Source: Prolixibacter sp. NT017 | GTDB taxonomy: Bacteria > Bacteroidota > Bacteroidia > Bacteroidales > Prolixibacteraceae | Assembly: GCF_009617875.1 (NCBI RefSeq) | Contig: NZ_BLAV01000001.1 | Span: forward strand, 4,526,001-4,590,000 | DNA: 64,000 nt | Direction of reading: 5' to 3' | Shown here: in pieces, positions 17,442 through 25,195 of the stretch | How the letters are laid out: the number at the start of each line of letters is the position of its first letter | Position numbering within the stretch: position 1 is the stretch's first letter | Notes under the pieces: model-generated | Told to the model about the DNA's origin: nothing | The model's input: the letters and a program-made list of their open reading frames with translations, nothing else | Databases searched by the model: none | Program-made: the position numbers and the translations under genes

Positions 17442-18698
17442 ATGAAAACGATATATTTTATACTACTTGCTGTACTTGTTGCGAGTTTTACGTTCACAGC
17501 GTGCAACAACGAAGATCCGTTCTCAACAGCTACCGCCGGTGACTACCCGCGGATACTCGACCCCGTTTTCCCGGACCGCGTAAACGGAGAACTGCCTGTC
17601 ATCGCCAATATAAACCGGGATGCCAACCTCACAATGGAACTGACAGTCACTCCGGCCGATTATACTACCATTTCATGGCAGATCGACGGAACGGAAGTAC
17701 AAACCGGAACGACACTCGATATCAGTCTCAAGGCAGGTACATACAAGTTTAAAGTGACAGTTTCAACCGAAGCCGGTAAATCGACCTATCGCGAGGGTAT
17801 TGTACAAATCAATCCGTTACCGGATGATCCATGGGCAACAGAAATAGGCTTCGAGCGTATCATTGCGCCGGGGATAAATGCACGTCTTTATGGCAACAAT
17901 CTCAACAACGTGAAGAGCATTATCATTGATGGAATAACCATCACCAATGTCGTTTACGTCGATTCAGAAGATAATGCCTATATCGAGTATGAAGTTCCTG
18001 CCGACCTGGCCGAAGGTGAGCATCGTGTGGTACTGGTGGACAATGAAAATAACGCGTATGGTGGCAACATCGTCAAAGTCACCTACACGGCGCTTATCAC
18101 TTCAGGAGCCGACCGAACCAATGCGAATAGAGAATGGGTAATGACCGGTATCAATCTCGACCAGATTGCTTCACTGACATTCGCAGGACAAACTATCACC
18201 GAATTCACACGCCAGTCGACCACGGAAATCGCCTTTATCTGTCCCAATTTGGAAGATGGGGAATACAAACTGACAGGTAGTACAAAAAGCGGAACAGACT
18301 TACAATTCTATCGTGATAAGAACGTCGTTACAGAACAAACAGTCACTGTTTCTTCAACTACAGTGCTCTGGCAAGGACACCATTACGTGTCGTGGGATCT
18401 TCCGGACGATAGTCCGAACAAAACTTTTAACTTGATTGGCAGCGATGTGTTTGCCACGTTAAAAGCCGGTGCTGTCCTGAGTATCCACTATTCAGTAGCC
18501 CCCGAAGACGATTATCATCAGTTACGGACCACTACCGGCTGGTGGAATGATTTACCAGGCACTTCTGTAATCGAATTCTCGGAAGACGGTGTAAAGGAAG
18601 TCCAGCTAACACAAGAGGTCCTAAATAAAATTCAGGATGAAAGCGGATTTCTTTGCGTAGGGCATGGCTATTATGTGGATATGGTAACCGTACAGTAA
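17442..18698 (+). CDS. Surface glycan-binding lipoprotein (SGBP-B-like), Ig-like domains
   Basis: A 418-aa lipoprotein (signal ending FTAC, Cys21). After a short linker comes a PKD/Ig-like domain (about 30-125), then two IPT/TIG-like folds (about 130-300, GINARLYGNNL, EWVMTGINL) and a C-terminal beta domain (about 300-418) rich in aromatic residues (WQGHHYVSWDLP, TTTGWWNDLPG), which probably binds glycan. It has no catalytic motif. Position after susD, and modular Ig-like architecture, fit the SGBP-B role of tethering polysaccharide at the surface. A weak hairpin terminator follows. Confidence 0.75.
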   Translation: MKTIYFILLAVLVASFTFTACNNEDPFSTATAGDYPRILDPVFPDRVNGELPVIANINRDANLTMELTVTPADYTTISWQIDGTEVQTGTTLDISLKAGTYKFKVTVSTEAGKSTYREGIVQINPLPDDPWATEIGFERIIAPGINARLYGNNLNNVKSIIIDGITITNVVYVDSEDNAYIEYEVPADLAEGEHRVVLVDNENNAYGGNIVKVTYTALITSGADRTNANREWVMTGINLDQIASLTFAGQTITEFTRQSTTEIAFICPNLEDGEYKLTGSTKSGTDLQFYRDKNVVTEQTVTVSSTTVLWQGHHYVSWDLPDDSPNKTFNLIGSDVFATLKAGAVLSIHYSVAPEDDYHQLRTTTGWWNDLPGTSVIEFSEDGVKEVQLTQEVLNKIQDESGFLCVGHGYYVDMVTVQ

Positions 18699-18767
18699 TA
18701 AGCGCCAAGAAGACTTAATCATTGGATTATAACGCTGAAGAGAATACTACTTAGCATTAACTATTAT

Positions 18768-18799
18768 GGCTGTCTGCATAATGTAGGCAGCCTCTCTTT
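18768..18799 (+). terminator. Possible terminator of the PUL operon
   Basis: Inverted repeat GGCTGTC (18768-18774) with GGCAGCC (18786-18792), one wobble pair, followed by a pyrimidine-rich run. It is the only hairpin between the last PUL gene and the tRNA. The weak T-tract keeps confidence low. Confidence 0.45.
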
Positions 18800-18861
18800 C
18801 AATTGCGAAAGATCCTAAGATAGAGCAGTAGGAATCTGTCAAATTTGTTGTAGCTGACCTG

Positions 18862-18905
18862 AAAATAAACAAGGCACTTCCATCGCTGAAAGTGCCTTGT
18901 TTATT
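18862..18905 (-). terminator. Rho-independent terminator of the tRNA gene
   Basis: A perfect 16-bp inverted repeat (18864-18879 and 18890-18905, core AAGGCACTT) with a 10-nt loop, starting two bases after the tRNA 3' end. On the minus strand it is followed by TTTATTTTC-type T-rich sequence. Confidence 0.85.
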
Positions 18906-18906
18906 G

Positions 18907-18980
18907 TGGGCCCAGCTGGGCTTGAACCAGCGACCTAATGATTATGAGTCATCCGCTCTAACCAACTGAGCTATGGGCCC
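18907..18980 (-). tRNA. tRNA with CAU anticodon, probably tRNA-Ile2 (lysidine type), alternatively tRNA-Met
   Basis: A 74-nt cloverleaf on the minus strand. It has a 7-bp acceptor stem (GGGCCCA with TGGGCCC), D-arm AGCTCAGTTGGTTAGAGC, anticodon stem GATGA/TCATT around loop CTCATAA (anticodon CAT), and T-arm GCTGGTTCAAGCCCAGC. No CCA is encoded. The T-arm and the C4-G69 and C5-G68 acceptor pairs match Escherichia coli tRNA-Ile2 (read by TilS) better than elongator tRNA-Met, so the CAU is probably modified to lysidine and reads AUA. It is not an initiator: the acceptor is fully paired at 1-72. Confidence 0.92.
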
Positions 18981-19052
18981 GGAAATTCGCTTAGAATTTC
19001 GGATTGCAATTTTACGGATTTGTCCCGTATTTCACAAGCATTTTGTATGTTT

Positions 19053-19799
19053 TTAGATTAACCCGATGGCTTTCGTTAAAAGGCTTGTGACATTCTCAAC
19101 GTTCTGATTGAATACCTTCAGAATCTCTTCCCAGGAAACCGGAGCTTCATCGGTTTTCCAACTATCGTAATCGGTTGCCATGGCAACGGTAGCATAAGGA
19201 ATTCCTAATTCGTTGGCCAGGATAGCTTCGGGTGCGGTCGACATGTTAATGATATCGGCGCCCCACATCTGAAACATCCGGGATTCAGCACGGGTTGAAA
19301 AACGAGGTCCCTCAATGGTTATCACCGTTCCTCCGTCGTGCGCTTTGATGTTGAGTTTTCCGGCACTTTGCAATAACCGGGCACGCAAACTTTCTTCAAA
19401 CGGATCGGCCATGGGAGTGTGCTTCATTTTGCCGGGTTTGAATTTGTCGAAGAAGGTAACGGGTCGTCTGCGGGTAAAATCGATAAATTGATCGGGTACA
19501 ATTAGCTCACCTCTTTTTATCTCTTCTCTCAAACTGCCACAGGCGGTGGTTGATAAAATGTGTGTACAGCCCAGTTCTTTGATGGCCCATATATTGGCCC
19601 GGTTATTCACCTGGGTGGGAGGGATGGTATGTTCGCGTCCGTGTCGCGATAAAATAACAACATCGACTCCGTTAATTTTCCCAGTGAGAAAATCTGAACT
19701 AGGTTCACCGTAAGGCGTTTCCACATCAATTCGTTTCGAGTCTTCCAAAATATCAGGATTTTCGAGTCCTGAACCACCAATTATGGCAATGTACTTCAT
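19053..19799 (-). CDS. mtnP: S-methyl-5'-thioadenosine phosphorylase
   Basis: A 248-aa cytoplasmic phosphorylase of the PNP/MTAP family. It splits methylthioadenosine with phosphate into adenine and methylthioribose-1-phosphate. Motifs: phosphate loop GGSGLENP at the start, LSRHGREHTIPP (about residues 50-61), STTACGSL, and the nucleoside region MSTAPEAILANELGIPYA ending ATDYDSW, whose Asp residues favour 6-aminopurine substrates. Length matches bacterial MTAP. It is last of three minus-strand genes with the class II aldolase and mtnA, which use its product. Confidence 0.92.
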   Translation of the reverse strand: MKYIAIIGGSGLENPDILEDSKRIDVETPYGEPSSDFLTGKINGVDVVILSRHGREHTIPPTQVNNRANIWAIKELGCTHILSTTACGSLREEIKRGELIVPDQFIDFTRRRPVTFFDKFKPGKMKHTPMADPFEESLRARLLQSAGKLNIKAHDGGTVITIEGPRFSTRAESRMFQMWGADIINMSTAPEAILANELGIPYATVAMATDYDSWKTDEAPVSWEEILKVFNQNVENVTSLLTKAIGLI

Positions 19800-19835
19800 C
19801 TGTTTGCTTCCGTTTTTTATTTCAGTTTCATAAAG

Positions 19836-20435
19836 TTATTCAAGAGTAAGGAGAATTCCACAAGCCTCGTCCAGTGATTTTCCAAATGTCAGAATTCCTT
19901 CCCGGTGACCTCCCATAATGAGTATACCTTTTTCCCGGTTACCCGGAATAGATAGAAGCCGGGCGATTTCTACGGCCATTTCAGGCGTTCCGTAGGCTAT
20001 CGCTTCGTCGGTTGTGGGCAGCACGTTTTTCCATTTCTCCCATTGCTTTAAATCATGTATATGAACGACTGCATTTACGTCCGGCAAGGTTTGATAAACG
20101 ATGGCATGCGATAGCGATTCGCTGGAAGCCTTGACTTGTCCGGTACACCAAACTTCATTGGTTTGTATTTTGAACGAATCGACCCGGGCATAATGCTCCG
20201 GACCGGTTTCCGGAAACTGTCCGGTGGCCGACCCTGTAACGATGAATTGGTTCTCCTTGTTTAGCCGAATGGAAATATTGCCGAATCCAATTCCGTCCGG
20301 ATAGACGCCAATCAGTTGTTGCATATAGAGTTTGGTTCGCCAACGGTTCAGTTCTTCTATTGCCTTTGGAGGAAAATTTACTGTTTGCTGATTCCAGTGA
20401 CAGTTGAACTTGATATATCCTTCTTCCTGTAACAT
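19836..20435 (-). CDS. Class II aldolase/adducin-family protein of the methylthioadenosine cluster
   Basis: A 199-aa zinc-dependent class II aldolase-fold protein. The active-site set is complete: Glu in SSESLSH (about residue 105), two His in VVHIHD (about 126-128) and a third His in GGHREGI (about 175). The phosphate-binding region GFGNISIRL and TGSATGQFP is recognisable. It lies between mtnA and mtnP, 7 bp after mtnA. The product of mtnA is 5-methylthioribulose-1-phosphate, so this protein is either a dehydratase (MtnB role) or an aldolase cleaving it to DHAP and (methylthio)acetaldehyde, as in the DHAP shunt. The absence of the later mtn genes here favours the aldolase, but only as inference. 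Confidence 0.75.
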   Translation of the reverse strand: MLQEEGYIKFNCHWNQQTVNFPPKAIEELNRWRTKLYMQQLIGVYPDGIGFGNISIRLNKENQFIVTGSATGQFPETGPEHYARVDSFKIQTNEVWCTGQVKASSESLSHAIVYQTLPDVNAVVHIHDLKQWEKWKNVLPTTDEAIAYGTPEMAVEIARLLSIPGNREKGILIMGGHREGILTFGKSLDEACGILLTLE

Positions 20436-20442
20436 TCAGTGA

Positions 20443-21612
20443 CTATTTCTGAAATAAAGAAGATATGCTTTTGCGGTTGGCTTCGCAAATCCCCTTTTCG
20501 GTGATGAGGCCGGTGACCAGTCGGGCGGGTGTAACATCGAAGCCGTAATTGGCTACCGGACTACCTTCCGGCATAATACGTACGGTCTGTATTTCTCCTT
20601 CCGGTGAAATGCCCTCCATTTCGTTGACTTCGCTTGCTCCTCGTTGTTCGATGGGAATCTCCTGAACGCCGTCACTCAGGTTGAAATCGAATGTGCTGGA
20701 AGGCAAAGCCACGTAAAAAGGTATTTGATTGTCCTTTGCAGCCAGTGCTTTCAGGTAGGTTCCAATTTTATTGGCTACGTCGCCGGTGCCGGTCGTTCGG
20801 TCGCTGCCTACAATGCAAATGTCAACCATGCCGTGTTGCATGAGGTGGCCTCCCGTATTGTCGGGAATAACGGTATGTGGAACACCTTCCTGCCCCAGTT
20901 CCCAAGCGGTGAGCCGGGCTCCCTGGTTGCGCGGGCGGGTTTCGTCGACCCAAACATGTACCGGGATGCCTTTCAGGAAGGCTTTGTAGATAGGAGCGGT
21001 GGCCGTTCCCCAGTCGATGCAGGCCAGCCAGCCGGCATTGCAGTGGGTGAGAATATTGACGGGCGCACCATTTTTCTTTTTGCTAATCTCTTCGATGAGC
21101 TCGCAACCGTATTCGCCAATTTGCTCCGACCACGATATTTCACGGTTTTTCAGCTCATCTGCTTTGTTTAAAGCTTTCTTTACCGCCGTTTCCTTTTCTC
21201 TGCAATCGCTTAACGCGTCGACCATTTCGTCAATCAAAATGGCGAGATTGACAGCCGTCGGTCGGGCTGTTTTCAGAAACGCGACTTTCTCATCGAGGTA
21301 TTCCCGCAAGGAAATCTTTTCATCGAAATGTAAAAGAGCTAGGTAAATTCCATAGGCACCCGTCACGCCAATGAGCGGTGCGCCGCGGACAGTCATATTG
21401 CGGATGGCTTCAAAGGCATCTTTTTCGTTTTTGAGTTGTATTGTCTCAAAGGAAAAGGGCAAACGACGTTGATCGATAACTTCGATTACGGTTGCATCTT
21501 TTTCGTTTACCCAAATGGTATGAGAATGCTGATTGTTGACTTTCACTGGTGCAGGTTTTGCTTTTTTAAAAGAATTTCTCCGGCTAAAAGTAAGAAGGCT
21601 TTGTGAAAGCAC
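20443..21612 (-). CDS. mtnA: S-methyl-5-thioribose-1-phosphate isomerase
   Basis: A 389-aa isomerase of the eIF2B-like family. It converts methylthioribose-1-phosphate to methylthioribulose-1-phosphate in the cytoplasm. Visible: VIDQRRLPF, MTVRGAPLIGVTGAYG, the catalytic Cys in THCNAGWLA and the catalytic Asp in SDRTTGTGDVANKIGTY. The protein starts about 25 residues before the usual N-terminus; GTG near 21549 is an alternative start closer to the family length, while ATG at 21612 is the first conventional one. It heads the operon mtnA, class II aldolase, mtnP. Confidence 0.92.
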   Translation of the reverse strand: MLSQSLLTFSRRNSFKKAKPAPVKVNNQHSHTIWVNEKDATVIEVIDQRRLPFSFETIQLKNEKDAFEAIRNMTVRGAPLIGVTGAYGIYLALLHFDEKISLREYLDEKVAFLKTARPTAVNLAILIDEMVDALSDCREKETAVKKALNKADELKNREISWSEQIGEYGCELIEEISKKKNGAPVNILTHCNAGWLACIDWGTATAPIYKAFLKGIPVHVWVDETRPRNQGARLTAWELGQEGVPHTVIPDNTGGHLMQHGMVDICIVGSDRTTGTGDVANKIGTYLKALAAKDNQIPFYVALPSSTFDFNLSDGVQEIPIEQRGASEVNEMEGISPEGEIQTVRIMPEGSPVANYGFDVTPARLVTGLITEKGICEANRKSISSLFQK

Positions 21613-21656
21613 CTCGGAACTTCGTCATATTCCTGAAAAAGTGATTCTGCGAAAGC

Positions 21657-21687
21657 GAAAAAGCCCCGGAGAGCTCCGGAGCTTTTA
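21657..21687 (-). terminator. Terminator downstream of the membrane-protein gene
   Basis: Inverted repeat with arms 21661-21671 and 21674-21684 (one mismatch, core CTCCGGAG), followed on the minus strand by TTTTT. It separates the membrane-protein gene from mtnA, so the two are probably not co-transcribed. Confidence 0.75.
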
Positions 21688-21710
21688 GTTGGCTAACTGA
21701 TATTTTGCGT

Positions 21711-22382
21711 TTACTGTGCAGGTTCGGGTTCCGGAATGCCTTCCGTTTCGTTCAGTACTGCCTGGTAGAGGCTTGCGAATGCTGCGTTAATCCAGATGAT
21801 AGCAGGGATAACTCCAACAATCAACATGATTAGACCGGCAAGAAAGATGAAGAAAGAAACGATGGCCATCCAGAAAATCCGCCATCCGTGTCCGCGAGTC
21901 ATTCGCCAACTTTCTTCTACGGCTGAAATCGGATCGAGGTGTTTGTCCATCACCAAGTACGATACAAACGCCAGACGGCAGGCAAAAATGATTCCCGGTA
22001 GGATAAGAGCTACAAATCCAAGCCCCACGATGGCAAAGGTTAAAAGATGGGCCAGGATGATGTTCAGATAGTTTTTAAATCCAACAAGAATGGTGTCCAC
22101 TTCGATTTTTTTACCCCTAACTGCCTGGATAAACATCAAGTCTGCCGCATATGTAATAATCGGAAGAAACAGGAAATAGTAGGCCAGCCCAAAAATACTC
22201 GCAAGAAAAATAGCCCATCCCATGTTTCCGTCGTGTTGCATTATTTTCATTGGAAAGTCCAAAATGGACAAGACCATTACCACCAGGAACAGGTGGAGAA
22301 AATAGGTCTTCATGACCTCCCATCCGAAGCCAAAGGCTTTTCCGGATCCGGGTTTCAGTTGTTTGTAATCAATGGCTTTCAT
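21711..22382 (-). CDS. Integral membrane protein of unknown function
   Basis: A 223-aa polytopic membrane protein with about five to six hydrophobic helices (roughly residues 26-45, 56-85, 110-140, 165-200). The first 20 residues and the Pro/Glu-rich C-terminus are hydrophilic. It resembles bacterial proteins with repeated helix pairs and a mid-protein EESWRMTRGHGWRIFWMA motif, a pattern seen in DUF975-like and related membrane proteins. No substrate or catalytic residue can be named. A CTAC-N4-GTAG palindrome lies 76-87 bp upstream of the start, matching two copies in front of the nearby luxR-type gene, so it may be under the same control. Confidence 0.7.
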   Translation of the reverse strand: MKAIDYKQLKPGSGKAFGFGWEVMKTYFLHLFLVVMVLSILDFPMKIMQHDGNMGWAIFLASIFGLAYYFLFLPIITYAADLMFIQAVRGKKIEVDTILVGFKNYLNIILAHLLTFAIVGLGFVALILPGIIFACRLAFVSYLVMDKHLDPISAVEESWRMTRGHGWRIFWMAIVSFFIFLAGLIMLIVGVIPAIIWINAAFASLYQAVLNETEGIPEPEPAQ

Positions 22383-22457
22383 GGCGTATGTTTTTTCGTT
22401 TATTTGACAGATGATTATAATGATGTAAAACTATGCATCCCTTTATTTACAGGCTAA

Positions 22458-22469
22458 CTACCAAAGTAG
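22458..22469. promoter_or_regulatory. Palindrome CTAC-CAAA-GTAG, candidate operator
   Basis: A perfect CTAC...GTAG inverted repeat with a 4-bp centre. On the other strand it reads CTACTTTGGTAG, identical to the copy at 22792-22803. It lies upstream of the membrane-protein gene (start 22382) and downstream of the small membrane ORF. The regulator is inferred to be the adjacent LuxR-type protein. Confidence 0.5.
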
Positions 22470-22485
22470 TGTTTTGCCGTTTTCG

Positions 22486-22701
22486 TTACTTTAATGTGCA
22501 TTTTTCTACCAGGATGGAGACCACCTGTGGTGAGGAGTGATGCTGTACCTCGTGCGATTGTTTTTGCTGAGGTGCGGCGACCAGAATCGTTAACGCGACA
22601 GCCACGAGTATAAATATGAGGTGATTCATGACCCAATCTTTTCCTTCGGTTAATATTCTGTTTACCTGGTTTCCCGATTTTGTATTCGTTCTTGTTTTCA
22701 T
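22486..22701 (-). CDS. Possible small single-span membrane protein
   Basis: A 71-codon frame with one clear hydrophobic helix (about residues 25-42, IFILVAVALTILVAAP) flanked by charged residues and followed by a His/Gln-rich tail. ATG at 22701 is the likely start; ATG at 22629 would start just before the helix. No family is recognised. Support is limited to a plausible TM helix and position in a 400-bp gap between the membrane-protein gene and the LuxR-type gene. It is divergent from luxR, with the two palindromes between them. Confidence 0.35.
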   Translation of the reverse strand: MKTRTNTKSGNQVNRILTEGKDWVMNHLIFILVAVALTILVAAPQQKQSHEVQHHSSPQVVSILVEKCTLK

Positions 22702-22790
22702 GGCCCAATCGTTTTTGATTGAATTTCTAATCCAAAATTACTACGGGGTGGAGCCGGATTTTAGCGACGGAAGTAGTGTTCGAACTTTTT

Positions 22791-22824
22791 CCTACTTTGG
22801 TAGGTAGCGACACTACTTTAGTAG
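22791..22824. promoter_or_regulatory. Paired CTAC-N4-GTAG palindromes upstream of the luxR-type gene
   Basis: Two inverted repeats: CTACTTTGGTAG (22792-22803, extended to CCTAC/GTAGG) and CTACTTTAGTAG (22813-22824). Their starts are 21 bp apart, two helical turns, so bound dimers would lie on the same DNA face. They sit 49 bp before the luxR-type start (ATG 22873) and between it and the divergent small ORF. Autoregulation is inferred. Confidence 0.55.
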
Positions 22825-22872
22825 GGCAACTATTATTTAACGCGTTACGATAAAATTGTGTATTTTTATGTT

Positions 22873-23808
22873 ATGCTAATTTATGTGCTGCTCGTCATAT
22901 TTGCATTTAGCTCAGCCCTCACTGCCGGAGGTGTGATGTTGTCGCGACGGTTGCGAAATCGTTTTGAGACAGGATTTCTCACATCGGTCCAGTACTTCCA
23001 GATATTTACGTATGCCTTTGGTTTCTATGGGTTATGGGGGAGTGTTCTGCTACGCGTGTTTATCTCGTCGTTTGTGCAAACGGATTTGACAGAGCGGATA
23101 ACCGGGATTATGACCTTCATCGGAATCCCATTTTTGATTGCGTCGTGGTACATGTTGGTGCGGGCGTCGGTCGAAATGTCGGGGCGTTCCACACGCCGAT
23201 CATTTATTCTGTTTTTCCTGCTGTTTAATCTGGTGGGTCTGGCGATTTTAGGGGGAGCGATTTACCGTTATCCCGAAATGGAGGTCAGGATACTACTAAA
23301 GTATTACTACATTTCCTTCAATTCACTCTTCTTTTTGCTGGCTGCCATCCTGATTTTGATGGATGGGAAGAAGCAAAGTCTGAATTTCTCCGACCGCTTA
23401 TGGGTGGCAGTAGGATTTGTGATTGTTGCCGTTGTTCAGGGTATTTTTCTGGAGTTCTACCGTGAAAACCACTACATCGGTGCCGTGTTTATCCTGTTCT
23501 ATTTCCTTGGGAATGCTTTTTTACCCATTTTCCTTACCTATTTCGCCGATTTATCGATGATGGAATCGGAAGGAAGCGGCCAGGGAAATATGTCTTTTAA
23601 ATCTTTCTGCCGGAAATACGAAATTTCTCCGCGCGAAGCGGAAATAATCCTGGAAATCTGCAAAGGGCTGACGAACCAGAATATTGCCGACAAGCTGTTT
23701 ATTAGCCTGCAAACTGTGAAAGATCACACGCATCGCATCTACCTCAAGACGTTTGTGAAAAACCGCACGCAGCTGGCGAATCTCATCAAAGAGAAAACAG
23801 ATCTCTAG
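22873..23808 (+). CDS. Membrane-tethered LuxR-type regulator with seven transmembrane helices
   Basis: A 311-aa protein with about seven hydrophobic helices in the first 235 residues and a C-terminal LuxR/GerE helix-turn-helix (about residues 245-305). The latter shows ISPREAEIILEICKGLTNQN, IADKLFISLQTVKDHTHRIY and LANLI. Topology predicts a cytoplasmic DNA-binding domain anchored to the inner membrane, so signal perception by the membrane part is likely. ATG at 22873 is chosen over GTG at 22858 because it starts with a normal codon right before the first helix. Two CTAC-N4-GTAG palindromes lie upstream. Its stop overlaps the stop of the convergent dehydrogenase gene at a CTAG. Confidence 0.75.
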   Translation: MLIYVLLVIFAFSSALTAGGVMLSRRLRNRFETGFLTSVQYFQIFTYAFGFYGLWGSVLLRVFISSFVQTDLTERITGIMTFIGIPFLIASWYMLVRASVEMSGRSTRRSFILFFLLFNLVGLAILGGAIYRYPEMEVRILLKYYYISFNSLFFLLAAILILMDGKKQSLNFSDRLWVAVGFVIVAVVQGIFLEFYRENHYIGAVFILFYFLGNAFLPIFLTYFADLSMMESEGSGQGNMSFKSFCRKYEISPREAEIILEICKGLTNQNIADKLFISLQTVKDHTHRIYLKTFVKNRTQLANLIKEKTDL

Positions 23809-24830
23809 CTTTGGGGGTTAAATACAACCTCGTTTAACAGCTCGTTATTTTCCAAGAAAGCCAGGATATTTCCCATCGTGGTTCCCGCAATGTTAAACAT
23901 AGCCTCGCGGGTGAAGAAAGCCTGGTGCGACGTGATGATAACATTGTTGAAGGTGAGTAAACGGGCCAGCGTATCGTCGAACAACACGCGGTCTGAAAGG
24001 TCTTCGAAGAAATATTCGCTCTCTTCCTCGTATACATCCAAACCGGCTGAACCAACCTGTCCCGATTTCAAACCATCAATCAGATCAGAAGTTTTGATCA
24101 ACTTCCCACGTCCGGTGTTGATGATCATCACGCCCGGTTTCATCATGTCGATGGCGTCCTTGTCAATCAGCCATTTGGTTGCCCGCGTCAGCGGACAGTT
24201 GAGCGAGATAATGTCTGACATTTGCATCAGCGAGTCCAGGTCGACGTAGCGGAATCCTTCCTTTTTCGCGTATTCCTTATCAGGAAACGGGTCGTAGGCG
24301 AGCACTTCCATATCGAAGCCACGCAGGATTTTCACCAGTGCTCTCCCGATTTTTCCAGTCCCAATGACCCCGGCGGTTTTTCCCTGCATGGTAAATCCCA
24401 TCAGGCCGTTGAGGGTGAAGTTGGAATCGCGGGTACGGAAATAGGCGCGGTGAATTTTCCGGTTCAGCGTCATCATCAGCGCGACGGTGTGCTCGGCAAT
24501 GGCGTTGGGTGAATAAGCCGGGACACGCACAATCGGAATCTTCCCTTTGGCGTATTTCAAATCGACGTTGTTGAAGCCCGAGCAACGTAGGGCAATCAGC
24601 TTTACGCCGAATCCTGTCAACTGGTCAATCACTTCTTTTGAAATAATGTCGTTGACAAACACAACGACCACATCGGCATCTTTTGCCAAAATGCAGTTGT
24701 CGGGGGTAATGTGGTACTGGAAGTACTTTATTTTGTAGCCGTATTCGCTGTTCAGTTGATCGAATACTTCCTTGTCGTAGGGTTTCGTATCGAAAAGGGC
24801 GATCAGTGGCTGTTTCTTCTCTTCGGTCAT
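23805..24830 (-). CDS. D-2-hydroxyacid dehydrogenase, D-lactate dehydrogenase-like
   Basis: A 341-aa NAD-dependent dehydrogenase of the D-2-hydroxyacid family. NAD-binding motif GVIGTGKIGRALVKI (about residues 155-169), catalytic Arg in ISLNCPLTRATKWLI/NTGRGKLI region, Glu in DVYEEESEYF and the His in ITSHQAFFTREA. The latter, with FE near it, matches D-lactate dehydrogenase of the LdhA type, which makes D-lactate from pyruvate in fermentation. Length fits. Convergent with the LuxR-type gene, sharing a CTAG overlap. Other 2-hydroxyacid substrates are possible. Confidence 0.85.
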   Translation of the reverse strand: MTEEKKQPLIALFDTKPYDKEVFDQLNSEYGYKIKYFQYHITPDNCILAKDADVVVVFVNDIISKEVIDQLTGFGVKLIALRCSGFNNVDLKYAKGKIPIVRVPAYSPNAIAEHTVALMMTLNRKIHRAYFRTRDSNFTLNGLMGFTMQGKTAGVIGTGKIGRALVKILRGFDMEVLAYDPFPDKEYAKKEGFRYVDLDSLMQMSDIISLNCPLTRATKWLIDKDAIDMMKPGVMIINTGRGKLIKTSDLIDGLKSGQVGSAGLDVYEEESEYFFEDLSDRVLFDDTLARLLTFNNVIITSHQAFFTREAMFNIAGTTMGNILAFLENNELLNEVVFNPQS

Positions 24831-25195
24831 GACATGGCTTTATGGTTACGAAATGTGTTTGTTAAACAGCTTATGGTAAGTAAAGGTTCGTTTCGCCTTT
24901 ATGGTTCAACAGAACCTTGACAGACGAATATGAAACCGGGTTGTCTTTCATGAAACTTTTATGAGGGAAACTGGAATCCGTTTGGCGTCCTAAAATTCGG
25001 GATGAAGGAAACTGGAATCTGTTTGGTGTCATAAAATTCTGGCGGAACCTCATCTGATATCCCCGATGTTGGCAACTACTGGCGCTTGCTCATTCAGAGT
25101 CTGGATACCTATTGGATGTGATGCGGTATTTACACCCGATTTTCTTACCTTGAAAATTGCCCGATGAAGGGAAAACTTTGAAAATTTACGGACTT
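24831..25195. repeat. Gap with a two-copy 41-bp tandem repeat
   Basis: 365 bp without a gene between the dehydrogenase and trmO. At 24961-25001 and 25002-25042 lie two adjacent 41-bp copies sharing GGAAACTGGAATC, GTTTGG and TAAAATTC, with about five differences. A decayed third copy may precede them (24920-24960). No long inverted repeat or coding signal is seen in the rest. The repeats are between divergent genes, so a promoter role is also possible. Confidence 0.7.
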
